Positions 42,986 through 54,900 are shown, numbered from the stretch's first letter. The stretch: 64,000 nucleotides of DNA from Glandiceps talaboti (GCF_964340395.1 NC_135564.1:554001-618000), one strand, 5' to 3'. Program-made: numbers and translations. Notes: generated by a model from the sequence alone, not told the origin.

Positions 42986-43570
42986 CTAGCTAGCTATTTT
43001 GTATATGTTCAATATTTGTACTATATGATTATTTCAAACTCCACAAGTTTGAATTATATTACATGTATTATAAATTGTCAAGTTAAGTAAGGCCAGGTCA
43101 GGTAAGGTCAGGTCAAGAGTAAAGTCGACAGTCAAGTGAATAGTCAAGTCAAAGAGTTCAATGAAGTCAAGGTAAGTGAAATAAAGAAAAGGAAAGGCAA
43201 GTCAAGTCAAGGTAAGTCACGGTAAGTCACGGTAAGTCTAGTCAAGTTGAGTCGAGTCGAGTAAAACGTTAAGTCATGAGTCAAACGAGCATATTGATTA
43301 TAAATAACTATTTTGTATATGTTCAATGTTTTGTACTTTGTACAACTCCATGAATTTGAACTACAGTATTCTAAATTGTAAAGTCAGGTCACAAGTCAGG
43401 TCAGGTCGGGTCAAGTCATGTGTCACATATCTTAATTCAACATATAATTGCTAGCTATTTTGTCCGGGTATTTTGTATACGTTTGATATTTGTACTTGTG
43501 TCCAACTACATGAGTTTGAGGTACAATATTGTAATTTGTTATATCAGGTCAGGTCAGGTCAAGTCAAGTG
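42985..43570. repeat. Three diverged direct repeats, each followed by GGTCA/GTCAA-rich tracts
   Basis: A block with CTATTTTGTATATGTTCAAT and an ATTTGTAC-type segment recurs near 42995, 43308 and 43453. Each copy runs into a tract of AGGTCA, GGTCA and AAGTCA pentamers or hexamers (43085-43280, 43381-43425, 43545-43570). Confidence 0.75.
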
Positions 43571-43662
43571 GTCGTTGTTATTGTCGTCGTCGTCGTCGTC
43601 GTCGTTGTTGTTGTTGTTGTTGTTGTTGTTGTTGCTGTTGTTGTTGTTGTTGTTGTTGTTGT
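43571..43662. repeat. (GTC)n/(GTT)n microsatellite
   Basis: Trinucleotide tract. On the minus strand it reads (AAC)n then (GAC)n and directly follows AATAAAG (plus 43665-43671), at the 3' end of the decayed LINE. Confidence 0.95.
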
Positions 43663-43664
43663 TT

Positions 43665-45000
43665 CTTTATTCCTCCTCAAAGAGAGTTACATCAACACAA
43701 ATTCAAAAAGTACAAATCACAGAGGAAAAAATTAAAATAATTCCAATGGTCACGTTTCAAATGAACATGGCGTTGGGTTCAAGTAGTCAAGGCAGATATG
43801 CATAAAAGTTGAAAATGATATCTAGAAGTATTTGTATTTGTTGTTCAGATCGTTGCAAAATTCTGGTTATGTGATCAAACTCGTTTAAGTTGAACAAAGC
43901 CGCAGATAGTGTCTACATGGAGTTCGTTGAAAATAGTTGTCTAGAGATTGATAATCTCTGGAAATGGACGTATGGTGACATGATGTTGTTAGATGAATGA
44001 GGTCATCAGCGATGTTTTCACATTTGGAACATTTTGCTTGGCATGGAGTGGCAAGGGTTTTCATAATTTTGTAGACAATTGACCTGTGTTTTGGGAAGTT
44101 GCGTTTAAGAATACAAATGAAATGGCGATAATTTTTTGTGTGACTGAAAGAAGAGGAATAATTCATCTCGAGTTGCAAGTCTTTCTTTCCAAAGATTGCA
44201 CGCTTTCTCGTATATAACAACTTTCCAATTAGCTTTAGGGAGAAAATAAAACCAGTTGTACAGAATTCACGAAATGTGTGAAGGTAACGTACATGTAGTG
44301 TAAAATCGGAACACGGTCGTCAGGAACTAGATTAATATTCATAAATGCCTCAATTAATGTCAAACCTATGGCACTTAGAGCTAGATTCATCGGAGTTTTG
44401 GAGGGTAAACCTTGAATATTTTTGGCAGCACATCGCTGACATAGTTCAAGCATTAAAAGTTTAGTTTTAGTAGAAGTTCAAAAAACATGTATGAAAGGCT
44501 ACTGGGAGGCACATGTTCGTTGCTTCAGCAGAAATACATGCATGTATGTCCTCTGGCTTGAGAGAATAATATGGCCCAATACCGACGCTTCGTAGCGAAT
44601 TAATCAGACACCTGGCTTTTTTTTTACAAACCGAGAGTATTCTTTCCATCTATGATAATGTATTTGCAATTTGCATACTGACAGTTGTAAGTGCGTCAAC
44701 TTCTGTAAGAGGACATATATTTAAAGGACAAGTCGAGAGCGATCGCGTTCTCTTGTTGTTTCTTCAAGTAACTAATCATTTTGAGGTTGGGAGCTTTAGT
44801 CTCCATGTTGAGCAGTAGTTGCATACAACATTAAACATTTCCTGACATGCAGAACGAGTTGGTGCTAATATTAAAATGTCATCTGCTAAAGCAGGTGAAG
44901 CAAGAAATAGCGAACCCATGGAAAACGATGTAACAACTGACACCGTAGTCTTGCTGCTAGACACGCTTTGGGCTCGTCTGCTCACTGTGAAGGCGACCAA
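43665..45000 (-). pseudogene. Decayed non-LTR retrotransposon (LINE) ORF2 fragment
   Basis: Minus-strand pieces in several frames. At 45000-44776 a reverse-transcriptase palm remnant reads SMGSLFLASPALADDILILA, followed by a CSTWRLKLPTSK-type thumb boundary. The catalytic Asp pair is present, but the usual F/YADD is LADD. At 44649-44467 and 44453-44235 lie connecting segments. At 44220-43885 the C-terminal region has a C..C(x8)H(x4)C-like motif (KCSKCENIADDLIHLTTSC), typical of LINE ORF2 ends. Frameshifts and stops separate the pieces, so it is dead. The family is CR1/L2/RTE-like by general look, not assigned. Confidence 0.75.
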
Positions 45001-45840
45001 ATGTCACTAATGAGGGCGATAGCCCGAATGGGTCCAGCAAAACTTGAGAAATCCACCGAGTTTTTCATCGATTTGAACTTTGAACTCACTCGAAAATGAA
45101 TTGTCTTCTAGTGGTTTATAAAGTTGTTTTAAAGTAGTCCGCAAAAGTGTACAACATTAAAATGATCGGAAACTGTTTTGTCGTTTACTTTCAAGACGGG
45201 AAAAAGTTGCAACTGTTTTTTCTGCAAATATTCACACTCCGCCAGAAAAGAGATTGATCGAGTTCGATAGAGTTAAATTTTCAATGAAATCAAATTTTTC
45301 ACGTTCTATTTGACTTTGTCGTTACCTCAATTCTCCGACTTCTGCAGTTGCGTTTTGCTTCGGATAGTTACGAAAAGACTCTTGTTGTAATCTCCTTGGC
45401 CTGCCAGCCGTGATCCATTTATTTCGAAATTCTAATGATTTCTTGTGATGGGCTGAACATCTTTCCAGTAGCATGGCTTTAGAAACGGTTTAAATCGGGA
45501 GAAGGGATGTTTTCGGACGCCGCGCCGTGTCCAGATCTCGCAGAATCTTTATAAATTTGCTTGTTTACTGATCGCTATCAGCCGGCACTCTACAGCGATT
45601 AAGTGTATGGCTCTTTCATTGAGTTGATATCAAGCTTCGACCACGTTAAACGCGATTTATGCAGCATAACAGTCCGAGTGCGTGAGATCGGTAAATAATT
45701 TGAAATCACATACTCTGAGTACGAGTATATAACTGAGTAGTGGTCTGCCTCCAACGACGACATTCTGGGTAAGCGAGACTAGTCGGAGGGGGGGGGGGGT
45801 GTACTCCCAGCATGCACCTGTTTACTTCCGGTCAACATAC
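45001..45840. other. Region between LINE relic and CCDC12
   Basis: May hold further unrecognisable 5' LINE sequence. The last ~100 bp before 45848 is likely CCDC12 promoter; a G run lies at 45787-45799. No exon was seen. Confidence 0.4.
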
Positions 45841-45847
45841 ACGCATC

Positions 45848-48800
45848 ATGGCGGACGTTGGTGCACTTCAGAAGAAAGCTCTGGATAGGAAAGAACGATT
45901 GAAGCAACTGAGACGCAAACAACAAGGTGGAAACGAGGTAAGGTGATAAGGAAATTTCACCATTGGGTTTATTTGGGAAAACTTCCGTAGGGCTCACTGT
46001 TGCGTCACTTGCACCATCCCGTCACTACATGTCTACACAGTCACTTGTGAGAAGGATGGTTATCTAAGTTATACAAAATATGACGTTATTACTATTCATA
46101 TATATTAGGTATTTACAAAATACCGTCATCGGCGTCTTCGTGGATACAACACTGTATAACCGTAATCCTGCCACAGCCATGATTATGTTTTACATGAACT
46201 TGATTTGAAGAGGGATTACTGTAAAATACACGTCTACCTACATTCTTTCTGAAGTTAGCATTGTACCAAATCAACCAACAACTTATTCCAAACAGAAAGA
46301 AAATATAGATAAAAAATGGTACAAACTACATAATGTTCTTTGTTTTTCACCAAGGATGATGATATTGAACCCCCAACAAAGAAAGTAGCAGAAGAAGAAG
46401 AGGAAGGAGAAACAAGGTAATGTACTTACCTAGTTACAAAGCAAAATGGACAATGCTGGTTGTGATTGACCTGTAGTCTAATTGTCATGTAGTAAGACCT
46501 GGATCTGTGCTCGGAAGGTTGCCGAGGAAAAGCCAAGGGATACCCCTTGTGCTGAAATGCACCCACCCTGGTTGACATGTTGAATTTGGTGTATCTCATA
46601 GTACGAGCTTGTTCACTAACAAATGTGTGTTTACCTGCTCAACTTGGCAAATTTTAGATTTGTTTCAAAATGTCCATACACTTTGCTCTGTACCATTTTG
46701 TTATAAGTACACAACACAACTGTATTTGATTAAATAGAGAGGGAGATTTGTAGATGAAAGTTAAGTAGCCATGAATTAATTGGTGAGATTTACAACAGTG
46801 CTACCTACTTCAAACAATGCTGTACCTTGTCTTCACTTTTAAAATCACTAGTGACTACTACATGCATAGGGAGATTTCCCTCTGCATGATAAATCAATGA
46901 AAATAAAATTTACTTCTTATTTTTTCATTCAACAGACAGCCAGTATTTAAAAATTACAATCCACATCATGAACGACTACAAGAAAGTGTTGCAGAACAAG
47001 CCAAGCCAGGCAAAGGTAAGAAGGTGTACAGTTTTGAATATTCAGACAAGAAGTTGTTACATGTATATTGGTGCATAGTGCAGCAATGATACCAGGGTTA
47101 TCCATAAATATGTCTAAAGTAGCGTATTCTACCCAATGATTTCTAAAGTAGTGCATTCTACCCAATGATTTCTAAAGTAGCGTATTCTACCCAATGATTT
47201 CTAAAGTAGTGCATTCTACCCAATGATTTCTAAAGTAGCGTATTCTACCCAATGATTTCTAAACTAGCGTATTCTACCCAATGATTTCTAAAGTAGTATA
47301 TTCTACCCCATGATTTCTAAAGTAGCGTATTCTACCCAATGATTTCTAAAGTGGTGTATTCTACCCAATGATTTCTAAAGTGGTGTATTCTACCCAATGA
47401 TTTCTAAAGTAGTGTATTCTACCCAATGATTTCTAAAATAGTGTATTCTACCCAATGATTTCTAAAGTAGTGTATTCTACCCAATGATTTCTAAAGTAGC
47501 ATATTCTACTGTGTCAATGCTTTTGAGGTAGAACTATTTTGTGGTCACCATAGGACATCAGGACATTGTCTAGTGTATAGGTGATATACTTGATATCAAT
47601 AGTGAAGAAGCCTCGCCAGCATTATTAATTCTCCACAGCTTCTTACACATTTTATAGTTTTCTTGATGATGGATATAGCTATTTTAGCAATACATTTTAC
47701 ATTGAGTATGTTTATAGGATATGATGTCAATAAATCTATGATTTCTGTATATTCATCAAAGTTAATAGTGAATAGTAGACTAGATTTTTATGTATATACA
47801 ATCATACACTGTTATCCAGTTGAATTGAGAACCCAAGATCTCACCAGTAAGAAGTAACAATAACAAGTGAATTGTTATGCTTGTTTTTTTCCAGTGGAAG
47901 ATTACATCAAAGAACAATTAGATGCTGCCAAACCAGAACCTGTGGTGGAAGAAGTTGATCTTATTAATTTAGCACCAAGAAAACCTGATTGGTAAGTGTT
48001 GTTATGACAGTTAGCATTCCTTCCATAATTTAGGTGGGAACCTCGGTAATAGAAGGGGGAAAGGGGTAAAAATGGCAGTGTTTCTAGTACATTGTACCAT
48101 GATTTAGGTGGGAACCCCGGTAATAGAAGGGGGAAAGGGGTAAAAATGGCAGTGTTTCTAGTACATTGTACCATCATTTTGGTGGAAACCCTGGTAATAG
48201 AAGGGGGAAAGGGGTAAAAATGGCAGTGTTTCTAGTACATTGTACCATCATTTTGGTGGAAAACCTGGTAATAGAAGGGGGAAAGGGGTAAAAATGTTTC
48301 AAATACATTGTACCATAATTTAATTAAGGAACCACTCTAAAATGTCTTGGGAATCTCAATAATACTGCCCCTAGTACAACCACTGTTTAAAATCATGTAT
48401 AAGCATGATATAGGGTTTTAAGAAAATGACTTTACTCAGGTAAGTTCCCTCAACATAAAGAAATACAGCTAAAGTAAAGTCAGCCCTGCCTTTGTTTCCC
48501 ACAACATAAAGAAATACAGCTAAAGTAAAGTCAGCCCTGCCTTTGTTTCCCACAACATAAAGAAATACAGCTAAAGTAAAGTCAGCCCTGCCTTTGTTTC
48601 CCTCAACATAAAGAAATACAGCTAAAGTAAAGTCAGCCCTGCCTTTGTTTCCCTCAACATAAAGAAATACAGCTAAAGTAAAGTCAGCCCTGCCTTTTGT
48701 TTCCCTCAACATAAAGAAATACAGCTAAAGTAAAGTCAGCCCTGCCTTTGTTTCCCTTTAAAGTGGCACAAGCTGTCAGTTTATAAACTCTTTACTCAAG

Positions 48801-50373
48801 TGAAAATACTTAAATTAAACCACATCTCGGTATAATGCTAACATCAATGCATGTCTTCTATAACATTATGATTGTCTTCTGGCATTGTTAGAATGGCTGA
48901 TTGCATAGTAAGGATTTCCTGAACATTTTTTTGATATGTATGATAAACTATGTCATCAGATCATTTATGGGGTATATCTTGATACCAGGTGTGAGTTCAG
49001 TCAGTTGTTAAACTTTAAAGTCTGCTTCAGTAAGTACAATACCATGATACTGCGAGTACCCGCAAACTATGGCCAAATATGTATCAACTCAGCGTGTGCC
49101 TATTTAGCCAATGTAATCATTTCTGTATTGCCAGCAGTTGTATTGACAAGCAGTCTGACCTATTTCTGTTTTTTCCTACAGGGACTTAAAAAGAGATGTT
49201 TCCAAAAAGTTTGAAAAATTGGAAAGGAGAACACAGAGAGCAATTGCAGAATTGATAAGTAAGAGTATTACCTATATGTACTTTTTTGATTGAAGCATAT
49301 TTCTGTCACATGACACTTAATGAGCTCTTAGGTGCTTAGCTTCACTCATCTGAATCTACAGCAGAAACATCAAAGGGTCGCTGAAAGACTGCGCATATCA
49401 TACACATTTTATGTTCCCCCAGAATACTTTAGATAGATAAGAAACAGGCTTCCCACAGACCAACCATTACAAATATAAACAACCCCACACTCCTGCTGAC
49501 AAGCAGGCACTGTATGTGTACACTCTTGTCACCATGGAGAACCATGCAAGCAGACTCAAATTCTTGTTAGTTTCAATTTGTTTGTGTCAAAATCTGAGCC
49601 TGAAATGTGATGACATTAAATAGCTTGTTTGTACCAGGGACATTGTGTGTGTCTTTGTATCAGTTGGGGTCGGATTGTGTTGTTTATATATATATGTATT
49701 GAATGGTCTGAGTGAAGGCTGTTTCTTATCTATCTAAATTGTTCTTGGGGAACATAAAATGTTTATGATATGCAATGTGTTTCGACAACCCTTTGATGTT
49801 TCTGCTGTAGATTCAGATGAGTGAAGCTAAGCACCTAAGAGCTCATCAAGTGTCATATGACAGAATCCTATTTCATATCTGTATGAGTTAACTAGTACAT
49901 CATTACTGTTACGTGCAGCTTCCTAACTGTTAACTAGTATATCATTACTGTTATGTGCAGCTTCTTAACTGTTAACTAGTACATCATTACTGTTATGTGC
50001 AGCTTCTTAACTGTTAACTAGTACATCATTACTGTTACGTGCAGCTTCCTAACTGTTAACTAGTATATCATTACTGTTATGTGCAGCTTCTTAACTGTTA
50101 ACTAGTACATCATTACTGTTACGTGCAGCTTCTTAACTGTTAACTAGTACGTATGTTGTTTGATACAGCAATCCAGAAACCAATAAGAAACTGCATATTC
50201 TACACTGAGCTAGCAAGATCACAATTTCCTGCTACATTTTGTCTGTTTGTCTGACATATTTGTTTTCTGTCTAAACAGGAGAACGACTTTCATCAGGTAA
50301 GGAAGACTTAGCAACCGTTGTCAATGTAAATGCAGCTGTCAATCAACAAGACACAGATTCTGATGAAGACTGA
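45848..50373 (+). CDS. CCDC12: Coiled-coil domain-containing protein 12 (Cwf18-type splicing factor)
   Basis: Small spliceosome-associated protein of the cwf18 family, known from activated spliceosomes. Exons 45848-45937, 46355-46416, 46936-47015, 47895-47991, 49182-49258 and 50279-50373 total 501 nt, giving 166 aa, the same as human. N-terminal helix KKALDRKERLKQLRRK; acidic stretch EEEEEGETRQPVFKNYNP; core VEEVDLINLAPRKPDWDLKR (the family hallmark), then LERRTQRAIAELIRERLSSG; acidic C-terminus QQDTDSDED. The start ATG at 45848 sits in ATCATGGCGGACG, a YY1-like housekeeping context. Exon phases match throughout. It converges on the CNBD2-like gene. Confidence 0.97.
47112..47512. repeat. 27-bp minisatellite, about 15 copies (CCDC12 intron 3)
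   Basis: Units of GTATTCTACCCAATGATTTC plus TAAAGTA with few substitutions. Confidence 0.95.
48023..48330. repeat. 74-bp tandem repeat, about 4 copies (CCDC12 intron 4)
   Basis: Units contain GGTAATAGAAGGGGGAAAGG and TTTCTAGTACATTGTACCAT; copies start near 48023, 48097, 48171 and 48245. The array begins about 30 bp after the donor at 47992. Confidence 0.95.
48447..48757. repeat. 51-bp minisatellite, 6 copies (CCDC12 intron 4)
   Basis: Units of CCCTCAACATAAAGAAATAC plus AGCTAAAGTAAAGTCAGCCC plus a tail. The period is a multiple of 3, hence a spurious minus-strand frame of 113 codons. Confidence 0.95.
49301..49865. mobile_element. 565-bp foldback element with about 160-bp inverted arms (CCDC12 intron 5)
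   Basis: The left arm from TTCTGTCACATGACACTTAA through GAGCTCTTAGGTGCTTAGC is matched almost perfectly by the reverse complement of the right end (TTCTGTCATATGACACTTGA and onward). The arms continue through AGCAGAAACATCAAAGGGT and AACATAAAATGT-type segments. The terminal TTCTGTCATAT is shared with the smaller palindromic MITEs. No coding capacity seen. Confidence 0.85.
49888..50150. repeat. 42-bp minisatellite, about 6 copies (CCDC12 intron 5)
   Basis: Units of TTAACTAGTACATCATTACT plus GTTATGTGCAGCTTCTTAAC; starts about 20 bp after the foldback element. Confidence 0.95.
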
Positions 50374-50825
50374 CATATGATATTGAGTTCAGACAACTTA
50401 CAGCAATAAGCAGCAACATTGACTTGCTAAGAACTTACACCTATGGTTTTTGGAAACCAAACTTTATAGCAACAGTCAATGACATTGACTGGATAGGGAT
50501 CCATTTTCCATGGATTTAACACCAAACATTTGATCAGGAATTGTTGGAGAAATGGATGGTAACGTTAACCCTGTGGTTTTAAAAACTGACTCATTAGCAG
50601 TTGCTAATAGCAACAAAAGTTGACTGCAAAGGGGGTCCTATTTTTTTTCACACACATTATGTACATGTACATGGTTTACTGTATATCCATGTAACACATG
50701 AGTTCATTGGAAACTGGAGTACTATTGGTTGTTCATGTGGTTGAACTTGTGAGAGATTTCCAGAAATAATTTATGACTTGTACTGTCTGGATCACTTCAT
50801 ATTGAATACTGCCTGCACTTAATAC

Positions 50826-50831
50826 AATAAA
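50826..50831 (+). promoter_or_regulatory. CCDC12 poly(A) signal
   Basis: AATAAA about 450 bp after the CCDC12 stop. Confidence 0.65.
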
Positions 50832-50974
50832 CATACCCTCAGTTAAAAGATATTGAATTCATTTTAACTAGTTGTATTTTCAAAGGAAAACAAAAGATTT
50901 CAACATGTATGCCAACATAGATTGATAGATCGGCCGTTTTAGGTGCTCTTGTCATACCTTTCCACAAACAAAGG

Positions 50975-51140
50975 GAAGGGATGATACTTGGGGTATTTGC
51001 AGTTATGCTTGCAGTGTTTTCTGCTGCAGTTTCACTTACTACACTTGTGAGAGTACTGCCACAGAGAGCACTGCAAGCACGAGTGCAAATAGCTTGAGTG
51101 TGCCACACTTGCAGTCGCGCATCATGTGGTTCTGTCATAT
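50975..51140. mobile_element. Palindromic MITE, TTCTGTCATAT family, copy C
   Basis: Arms with TGCTTGCAGTGTTTTCTGC and its inverted partner AGAGCACTGCAAGCACGAGT; the right end is GTGGTTCTGTCATATTAC. It lies between the convergent CCDC12 and CNBD2-like 3' ends. Confidence 0.75.
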
Positions 51141-51292
51141 TACAGTACACAGCAGTGAATCTTTCAGTCTAAGGACCATACCCACACCGAATGACTTTTA
51201 ACATTATGGGGTTCTGTCATATTACAGTACACAGCAGTGAATCTTTCGGTCTAAGGACTATACCCACACAGAATGACTTTTAACATTATTTT
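51130..51292. repeat. About 80-bp direct duplication
   Basis: A segment with GGTTCTGTCATATTACAGTA, ..CAGTGAATCTTTC.GTCTAAG and GAATGACTTTTAACATTAT occurs twice in tandem. It includes the MITE terminus. Confidence 0.9.
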
Positions 51293-51404
51293 GATACAAG
51301 TTTGAGATGTAGACATATTTCTAAATAGAAAAATATAGAGTAAATGAATGTTGTATACTAAATCTAACAACACTATCATATATACTAGTATATGCAATCA
51401 TCTT

Positions 51405-51410
51405 TTTATT
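51405..51410 (-). promoter_or_regulatory. Probable CNBD2-like poly(A) signal
   Basis: TTTATT on the plus strand (AATAAA on the minus strand), about 530 bp after the stop. Confidence 0.5.
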
Positions 51411-51937
51411 CATTATTTTAAAAAATGCATGGAAGATAAATAATTCCAGTCATAAATGTAAAAGGCACAGTGTGGTTCCTTTCTAATTCTTTCCGTGAAT
51501 AGTCTCTTACTCACTGGAAAGGTCCATCATTGAGCTCTATGTGTCTTCTGCTTGGAACAGTCCACAAATGGAACCCCTAGTTCCTCAATTTTCTCAATGG
51601 TCTCCTTAGCTTCCTGATTCGTCTTATATTGGAAAGGTCAATGTCTTTTGTTGTTGCAACACATTCCATTTGTAGAATGTTATAGTGTAATTTGTTGATA
51701 TGGTATTCCTTGTTTCATTTAGATACATGATTAATTTTAAAACATTCAGAAGTAATTGCATCATCAGATTGGATTGAAGGAGATTCTAATTTTCTGTCCA
51801 AATACTTCAGGTAAATGCAAGGATTACAACAAAATATCCATTTCTTGTTGCTAGGAGTCCAGTTAGTAGTTTGCAATAAATGACATTTTCACAAGCTAGT
51901 TCAAAATACTGTAACGCCAACATCTGAAAATGCCTGT

Positions 51938-54900
51938 CTAGAAACTTTTGTAGTAGTTCCTCCAAGAATGACTTCCAGTGAAAGTTGGTTTGGTTATTTT
52001 CTCTATGAGCACTGTTTTACGCTGACTCCCCTGTACTAAGACTTGTGGTATTACTGAGTGTTGACTGCTTCTGTCAGAAACACATGATCCAGGTCTGGAC
52101 ATAATTCTGCTAGGACTACTGTGAGGACTAATTCTTGGTCTAGGACCAGCAGTAGTGTAGCTTCTACGATGTTGGTTCCTGGATGTATTCTGGAATGTAT
52201 TGTTGTCTACAAAAAACAATAACATTAATTGTTAAAAAATATCAACTTTGATGGCTGTACAACTTGAAACCCCTGAATTCTGCTTGAGAAGGGGAATGCC
52301 ACTGCAGAAAATACATTTTAGGTTGTGGAGTCATTTCATTACTGTAGATCACTTACATAACATGCTGTTGCTGTGAAATACTCAGTTAACACTTGTTTCT
52401 CATTCATTGTTGAGTGGCATTCCCATTTAATTTATAGTATCATTTGACACAGGATGTCTTTTTCAGGGTAGAAGGTAAGACACTCGTCCTGTAAAAAAGA
52501 TTGGCGGTCTTTGCATGCCAAAATAGATAGTACCCATAGTGCAACTGTGACTGTAAATAACCAAGAAAGCAATGGATATGATTCACAAGAATTGGAGTTT
52601 ATAAATAACTTTCCCTGCAAATCAAAAACCTTCTTGATGTATATGAAAATTGTATGAATATCAAATATGGAAAAAAACAGGAATATTGACCACTTATTTT
52701 GAAAGGACCTTTCAGAGGAATTCAACATACTATTTGTTTTTAAAGTAAACCAAAAAAACAATAGTTTTTTGGTAATAAAGGGTTGGAACTAGTCAGTAAG
52801 ATATGACGTTATGTGTCACACCGATCGGCCTATTTTGCAACAAGACTGACTACAACTCAATGTATTTTGCAGTCTGCTACTCAGTTGAAACTAAGGCATT
52901 GTTTTTCTTATTTTTTTATATGAGAGGGTCAATGAAATCAGCTTACCTGTACTAGTGACCCAAGCTTCTGTTATATGAGATGGTCAATGAAATCAGCTTA
53001 CCTGTACTAGTCACCCAAGCTTCTGTTATATGAGAGGGTCAATGAAATCAGCTTACCTGTACTAGTGACCCAAGCTTCTGTTATATGAGGGGGTCATTGA
53101 AATCAGCTTACCTATACAAGTGACCCAAGCTTCTGTTATATGAGAGGGTCATTGAAATCAGCTTACCTGTACTAGTGACCAAAGCTTCTGTTATATGAGA
53201 GGGTCAATGAAATCAGCTTACCTGTACTAGTGACCCAAGCTTCTGTTATATGAGAGGGTCAATGAAATCAGCTTACCTGTACTAGTGACCCAAGCTTCTG
53301 TTTTATGAGAGGGTCAATGAAATCAGCTTACCTGTACCAGTGACCCAAGCTTCTGTTATATGAGAGGGTCAATGAAATCAGCTTACCTGTACTAGTGACC
53401 CAAGCTTCTGTTATATGAGGGGGTCAATGAAATCAGCTTACCTATACAAGTGACCCAAACTTCTGTTATATGAGATGGTCAATGAAATCAGCTTACCTGT
53501 ACTAGTGACCCAAGCTTCTGTTATATGAGATGGTCAATGAAATCAGCTTACCTATACAAGTGACCCAAGCTTCTGTTATATGAGAGGGTCCATGAAATCA
53601 GCTTACCTGTACTAGTGACCCAAGCTTCTGTTATATGAGAGGGTCAATGAAATCAGCTTACCTATACAAGTGACCCAAGCTTCTGTTATATGAGAGGGTC
53701 CATGAAATCAGCTTACCTGTACTAGTGACCCAAGCTTCTGTTATATGAGAGGGTCAATGAAATCAGCTTACCTATACAAGTGACCCAAGCTTCTGTTATA
53801 TGAGAGGGTCAATGAAATCAGCTTACCTGTACTAGTGACCCAAGCTTCTGTTATATGAGAGGGTCCATGAAATCAGCTTACCTGTACTAGTGACCCAAGC
53901 TTCTGTTGTAAACGGAATCCTCCCCATTGGATATGACATTGGCAAGACTTGATCATGATGACCACTGTCCATCTGTCTAGGAAGTCTCTGGCCTCTCCCA
54001 AATTTATTTTTCTGGAGTTGCGCATCCAGTACAACACCATGTACAATATTACTTTTGAAGTGTTTCCATTTGCTTTGTTTCAAGAACTTTTCACAGAGAT
54101 CTGTGTCTGACGGATAAACGGGAATTTGTTGTTCCACTGCATCCAGCGTTGCTTTATTGGCATATTCCCGGAATTTTGTCATGGATATACGGATAACTTC
54201 ACACCCAGCACTGACTAGTGATAAGTGTGGCATCTCTCCTTGTATTCCTTGTAAACCCTTGGAAAGAATTCAATATTACATTATTTATATTTTGTTAACT
54301 AACAAAAAGTTTAAATCAAGAGTTTTCAGGTAATAAATGGTTAATGGTAGGATTCAGAAAGTTTGTTAAGTTTTGCATTACTTGCTATGGCTAAACTCAT
54401 TTTGCTCAAGTTTCTTTGCAGTCTCAAGTAGAGTTCACCTGCTTCTTAAAAGTGTACAGCTTAGGGGGTCCCTGCTAAATATGGTCTAATTCTAAAAATG
54501 TACAACATCCTAGGGGTTCTACGGCTTTTGACTGAGAGAATACAACCAGAGTTGTGATTTCCATTCAAACAAAACATTGAAACCATTTCAGACAGTTTGT
54601 CGTACTGTCCCATATCGTTTTCAAGACATCCAAGACATTAATCAGTTCTACAATTTATTGGCTGCATTCTTAGTGAGCCTCGTTGAAATCTTGATCTGAA
54701 GGAAGTAAAATTAAGGATGGCTCATTTTTGGGTAGATAAAAAAATTACTGTGAAGAAAACACTCACAAAGCATTGGCCAGGTCTGAGGGAGTCCACTTTG
54801 ACAAATACGCCAAGACCCATACCAAGTTCTATACCGGTAGAGGATTGTGACGCAAATGATGATAATAGACCTCTAGAACTGAGATGAGGTGGGTGTAACT

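Noticed and set aside
48371-48712. 113-codon minus-strand frame
   Set aside because: 51-bp minisatellite in CCDC12 intron 4.
52432-52761. 109-codon minus-strand frame between the last CNBD2-like exons
   Set aside because: Flanking exons already join in phase; the peptide is hydrophobic low-information text with no splice-site support.
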